From assembly GCA_964509765.1 (NCBI GenBank), contig CAZDYI010000121.1:1-17027 (forward strand): a stretch of DNA of 17,027 nt. Direction: 5' to 3'. The number at the start of each line of letters is the position of its first letter. Position 1 is the first letter of the stretch. This DNA comes from CAZDYI01 sp964509765 (GTDB lineage: Bacteria; Pseudomonadota; Gammaproteobacteria; Tethybacterales; Tethybacteraceae). Positions 13,987 through 17,027 of this stretch are shown one piece after another. Under the pieces are notes generated by a model, which worked only from the letters and a program-made list of their open reading frames with translations, made no database searches and was not told the origin of the DNA. The translations under genes were made by a program, and so were the position numbers.

Positions 13987-14976
13987 ATGGCAGCGAGCCC
14001 GAACCAGCACCCGCCTCCGCCCCAGCCGCAGCCGTCCGGCAAGTTCTGGTGGCTGGTGCTCATCATCGTCATCGGCGGCGGCGGCTACTCCTACTCGCAA
14101 GGATGGCTCGACAGGCCGATCGAGGCGTTCCTCGGCGCAAGGCAGGCTCCGACTGCTCCGGCGACCGTGACCGCGGGCGAGGACCCGCAGCCCGCCGCGG
14201 TGCCGGCTGCTGCTGCGGGCGGGTCGAACGAGGCGATTGTCTCGCAGTTCCAGGCCCAGCAGGCGCGGCTCGCGAGCCTGGAGAACACCTCCCGCAACAT
14301 GCAGTCGGTGATCGAGGAGATCGCCGCCCAGGTCGTCCGCCAGACCGGCGGGGCTCCCGGGCCGTCCGCGCAGCAGGCCGACATTGTCTCGCTCCGGCTC
14401 GAGGTGATCGACCTGCGGCTGCGGCTGACGGGCGACACCTACGCCGCGATCGGAGCGCTGCAGGAGCTTCAGCAGGAAGGGCTCGACCCCGAGTCGACCG
14501 CCGGGATCGCGGTCGCGGGGAACCTCGAGCGGCTCACTGCGATCCCGCCGCGCTCCCAGCTCGTCGACCTCATCGACAGGCTTGACTCGCAGGCAGGCAG
14601 CGCGCTTGCCGACGTGGACCGGCGCCTGGGCGAGCTGGCCGCGGAGAACCAGAAGGCCTCGCTCGAGGGCGGCATCCTCAACGCGCTGTTCAAGGTGCGC
14701 AAGACCGACCCCGGCCTGGTCCGCGAGCGTGAGCTGGCCCTGGAGCTCGCGTCGGAGGTCCCGCCTGCCAGGAACGCCCTGCTGCTCGGAGCCGAGGGCG
14801 CCTACGTCGACTCGCTCGCGCGGATCCAGGGGTCCGCGGACGCGCTGCGCAACCACAACCCGACGCTGCAGACGACCGAGATCGCCGAGATCCTCACCGA
14901 GCTCACCCGCCACGGGTTCCCGAGGACCCACCTCGAGCTTTCGCAGCAGCAGCAACAGGGAGCGGCGCCGGGATGA
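13987..14976 (+). CDS. hemX: HemX-like membrane-anchored coiled-coil protein
   Basis: A 329-residue protein with the layout of HemX from hem operons: a short Pro/Gln-rich cytoplasmic N-terminus (1-19), a single membrane segment (about 20-35), a low-complexity Ala/Pro linker (about 50-80), a predicted coiled coil (AIVSQFQAQQARLASLEN region, about 83-117) and a helical periplasmic-side domain. HemX proteins are often labelled uroporphyrinogen-III C-methyltransferase, but the methylase motifs are absent here, as in other HemX proteins, and the true role is unknown. Identification relies on this layout and on the position between hemD and hemY rather than on sharp motifs. The ATG at 13987 has AGGGAGG at 13968-13974. 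The last codons include a CAG/CAA run encoding five glutamines, and the stop overlaps hemY by ATGA. Confidence 0.72.
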   Translation: MAASPNQHPPPPQPQPSGKFWWLVLIIVIGGGGYSYSQGWLDRPIEAFLGARQAPTAPATVTAGEDPQPAAVPAAAAGGSNEAIVSQFQAQQARLASLENTSRNMQSVIEEIAAQVVRQTGGAPGPSAQQADIVSLRLEVIDLRLRLTGDTYAAIGALQELQQEGLDPESTAGIAVAGNLERLTAIPPRSQLVDLIDRLDSQAGSALADVDRRLGELAAENQKASLEGGILNALFKVRKTDPGLVRERELALELASEVPPARNALLLGAEGAYVDSLARIQGSADALRNHNPTLQTTEIAEILTELTRHGFPRTHLELSQQQQQGAAPG

Positions 14977-16157
14977 GGCTCCGCACGATGGTCATCCTCC
15001 TGCTCGGCGTCGGGCTGGCCGTCGGCGCCTTGCTGCTGCACTACCTGTACCTCGGCGAAAGCATCACCTTCGTCCTCGGCGGCGAAGGCGGCGCCGGGAC
15101 CGAGGTGACGACCCCGCTGACGGTCGTCGCGCTCGGGGTCGTCCTGGCATCGGTGGCGCTCCTGCTCTGCTGGAAGATCCTTTCGCTCGTCATATTCTTC
15201 CCGCAGCACCTCAAGAACTGGCGCTACCGCTGGGCCGAGAAGAGGCGCGCGAAGATACTCGGCGAAGGCCTGCAGGCCATGGTCCTCGGCCTGCGCGAGA
15301 CGCAGCAGAAGTCGTTCTCGTCGGCCGCCGACGCCGGCGTGGCGCCTGCGGTCAACTACTACCTCGCAGCCGCTGCGACAGAGGACGACAAGCGCCAGAC
15401 CGCCCTGCTCCGCAAGGCCGCGAAGGCGGACGGCGACCCGATGGTCCAGGCGATGGCGACCGCGCGCCTGAGGCTAAAGTCGAACCTGCCCGCCGAGGCC
15501 GCCGAGGTCCTGCGCATAGCGGGCGCCGCGACCCACAAGGCCTCCGAGCCGATGCGCCTGCTGCTCGAGGCCAACGAGCGGTCGGGCGACATCCGCGGCG
15601 CGCTCGACGTCGCGCAGCACCTGCTCGAGCGCGACCCGTCGACGATGCTTCGCCACCGGATCGGCAAGCTCACCTCGGAGCTGCTCGCCGACGCCGGCAA
15701 CGCCGACGCGGTGCGCGGCCTGCTCGGGACCGTGAGCAAGTCCGGCCAGTCGCCCGCGGCGATCGCGATCGCGGCAGCGAAGCGGCTCGCGGCGGTCGGC
15801 GACGAGCCGGGCGCGAGCGCGATCCTCGCGCAGGCCCTCAAGCAGAGCCCGGACGTCGACACGCTCGAGGCGATATCGAAGCACGGAAGCGACGAGCTCG
15901 TCCAGACCGCGCTCGGCAAGGCGGACGAGCTGCTCCGCGACCAGCCGGGCAGCACCGAGCTGCTCCGCGCCCTAGCGGACCTCGCCGCGCGAGCCAAGCT
16001 GTGGGGCCAGGCCAGGAGGATGCTCGAGGAGGCCCTTGCGATCAAGGAGGAGCGCGGGACCTACCTGCGCATGGCGAAGCTCGCCGAGGACGAGGGCAAG
16101 CCGGGCGACGAGGCGTCCAGGCTGTACCGCCTCGCCGCGCAGGCCGGGGAGGCATAG
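14973..16157 (+). CDS. hemY: HemY-like inner membrane TPR protein
   Basis: A 394-residue protein with two N-terminal membrane segments (about 5-25 and 49-76) separated by a short loop, then a basic juxtamembrane stretch (LKNWRYRWAEKRRAK, 80-94) and a long helical domain with TPR-like repeats through to the C-terminus (AAEVLRIAG, ALDVAQHLLERDP, ARRMLEEALAIKEE, ASRLYRLAAQA). This is the arrangement of proteobacterial HemY, which is distinct from the protoporphyrinogen oxidase also called HemY in Gram-positive bacteria. Its exact function in haem metabolism is unsettled; a scaffolding role at the membrane is usual speculation. The ATG at 14973 overlaps the hemX TGA, so the two are translationally coupled. 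It is the last gene of the ubiB-hem string and converges on the transporter gene 13 bases away. Confidence 0.82.
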   Translation: MRLRTMVILLLGVGLAVGALLLHYLYLGESITFVLGGEGGAGTEVTTPLTVVALGVVLASVALLLCWKILSLVIFFPQHLKNWRYRWAEKRRAKILGEGLQAMVLGLRETQQKSFSSAADAGVAPAVNYYLAAAATEDDKRQTALLRKAAKADGDPMVQAMATARLRLKSNLPAEAAEVLRIAGAATHKASEPMRLLLEANERSGDIRGALDVAQHLLERDPSTMLRHRIGKLTSELLADAGNADAVRGLLGTVSKSGQSPAAIAIAAAKRLAAVGDEPGASAILAQALKQSPDVDTLEAISKHGSDELVQTALGKADELLRDQPGSTELLRALADLAARAKLWGQARRMLEEALAIKEERGTYLRMAKLAEDEGKPGDEASRLYRLAAQAGEA

Positions 16158-16170
16158 GCCCGGTCCCCGC

Positions 16171-17027
16171 TCAGGCGCGCTCCCTGCCGCCGAGGGTGGT
16201 GAGGACGGCGCCGGCGATGATCGCGACCGCGGCGACGGCGTGGTACCAGTGCAGGCTCTCGTCGAGGATGAGCCAGGCCTGGGCCGCCGTGAACAAGGGG
16301 AACGTGTAGTACATCGCGTGCGAGCGCACCGCCCCGATCCTGTCGATTGCCGACAGCCAGAACCAGTAGCTGACGACAGACGGGAACATCCCGAGGTAGA
16401 GGAACACAAGGACGACCTTGGCGTCGACCTCGAACGGCCCGGAGTGGGACGCCTCGATCCCGTACAGCAGGCCGAGGAACGGCAGGCCGCAGAGGATCGC
16501 GGCGAGGTTGCCGGTGTTCGGGGTTCCCCACTTCGGCTTGTACTCGAGCACCAGGGAGTACCCCGCCCACAGGAACGACCCGAGCAGCAGCCAGAGGTCG
16601 CCCAGGACGAACTCGAGCCCTAGCAGGACCTCGAGCTCGCCGCGGCCGAGCAGGACCGCAAGGCCGACGACGGCCAGCGTTCCGCCGGCTGCCTGGACCG
16701 CCGTCAGCCCGCGGCCCATCACGAAGTAGGTTGCCTTGACGATCACGCCAGAGAACGCGGTGATCAGCGGGAGCGCGTAGATGCTCGAGGTGTGCGCCCC
16801 GATGTAGACGCATACGTGGTAGAGGACGATCCCCGTCAGCGCAGCCGAGAGGTAGAACCTCCAGTGGTCCCGGATGACCTGCCTGTGCCTCCACACCGCC
16901 GGCAGGAACGGAGCGAGGATCAGCGCGGCGATCGTCCAGCGCCAGAACGCGAGCGCGACGGGCGGGACGGAGGTCGACATGACCTTCGCGAACACGAAGT
17001 TCAGCCCCCAGAAGAAGTTCGCCGCCA
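16171..17027 (-). CDS. EamA/DMT-superfamily transporter, N-terminus cut by window edge
   Basis: At least 285 residues of a drug/metabolite transporter-type membrane protein. The visible sequence holds about ten hydrophobic segments arranged as two EamA repeats. The first opens with ANFFWGLNFVFAKV and PPVALAFWRW, the second with GDLWLLLGSFLWAGYSLVLE. The C-terminal part includes MYYTFPLFTAAQAWLILDE, a common EamA signature. Substrates of this family range from amino acids to metabolites and cannot be predicted here. The frame stays open to the right edge, and the residues before the GTG at 16993-16995 match the family, so the true start lies only slightly beyond base 17027. It converges on hemY with a 13-base gap, so the two transcripts must end nearly on top of each other. 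I see no obvious terminator there. Confidence 0.9.
   Translation of the reverse strand, partial: AANFFWGLNFVFAKVMSTSVPPVALAFWRWTIAALILAPFLPAVWRHRQVIRDHWRFYLSAALTGIVLYHVCVYIGAHTSSIYALPLITAFSGVIVKATYFVMGRGLTAVQAAGGTLAVVGLAVLLGRGELEVLLGLEFVLGDLWLLLGSFLWAGYSLVLEYKPKWGTPNTGNLAAILCGLPFLGLLYGIEASHSGPFEVDAKVVLVFLYLGMFPSVVSYWFWLSAIDRIGAVRSHAMYYTFPLFTAAQAWLILDESLHWYHAVAAVAIIAGAVLTTLGGRERA

Noticed and set aside
14943..14957. CAG/CAA run at the hemX C-terminus
   Set aside because: This is a short polyglutamine tail in a protein already rich in Gln and Pro. It is too short to treat as a notable repeat.
14582..16309. 575-codon plus-strand frame across hemX and hemY
   Set aside because: It is a shifted reading of hemX/hemY, extremely Arg-rich with no domains, while the hemX and hemY frames show proper membrane segments and an ATGA junction.

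Overview
The window is G+C-rich, densely coded bacterial chromosome with no RNA gene, insertion sequence, phage gene or CRISPR array that I can see. Gene content points to a Pseudomonadota member, most likely a betaproteobacterium or close relative. The reasons are a UbiB protein (ubiquinone user), the hemC-hemD-hemX-hemY string, an E. coli-type HD-domain Cca next to an NDUFA9-like reductase, and a two-subunit-type pyruvate carboxylase A subunit. No 16S gene is present, so this is inference.

Layout. (1) 2-1649, plus strand: the 3' end of acetyl-CoA synthetase, then pycA, a C2-metabolism/anaplerosis pair. (2) 1652-1694: twin GC-rich hairpins where pycA and cca converge. (3) 1680-10625, minus strand, read right to left: ispD, a peroxiredoxin gene, metG, a circularly permuted ATP-grasp gene, an alpha-E gene, a zinc metallopeptidase gene, an NDUFA9-like reductase gene and cca. 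Gaps are mostly 4-12 bases. metG/ATP-grasp and alpha-E/metallopeptidase overlap by 4 bases at stop/start. (4) 10626-10719: a divergent 94-base intergenic region with the only clear AT-rich island. (5) 10720-16157, plus strand: ubiB, hemC, hemD, hemX, hemY, with 4-base overlap or short gaps. (6) 16171-17027, minus strand: an EamA/DMT transporter cut by the window edge, converging on hemY.

How the genes fit together. The divergent pair ispD/ubiB joins isoprenoid precursor synthesis to ubiquinone synthesis. ubiB leads directly into the haem/tetrapyrrole genes, so quinone and haem supply for respiration may share one transcript. The minus-strand string mixes housekeeping RNA genes (metG, cca) with a poorly understood module of ATP-grasp ligase, alpha-E protein and zinc metallopeptidase. 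That module resembles a predicted peptide-ligation/peptide-processing system from comparative genomics. It is the least understood part of the window and the best candidate for new biology. All three of its genes use non-ATG starts and appear translationally coupled, beginning inside the metG stop codon.

The largest non-coding stretches are about 104 bases (9334-9437) and 94 bases (10626-10719). No gap exceeds 300 bases.
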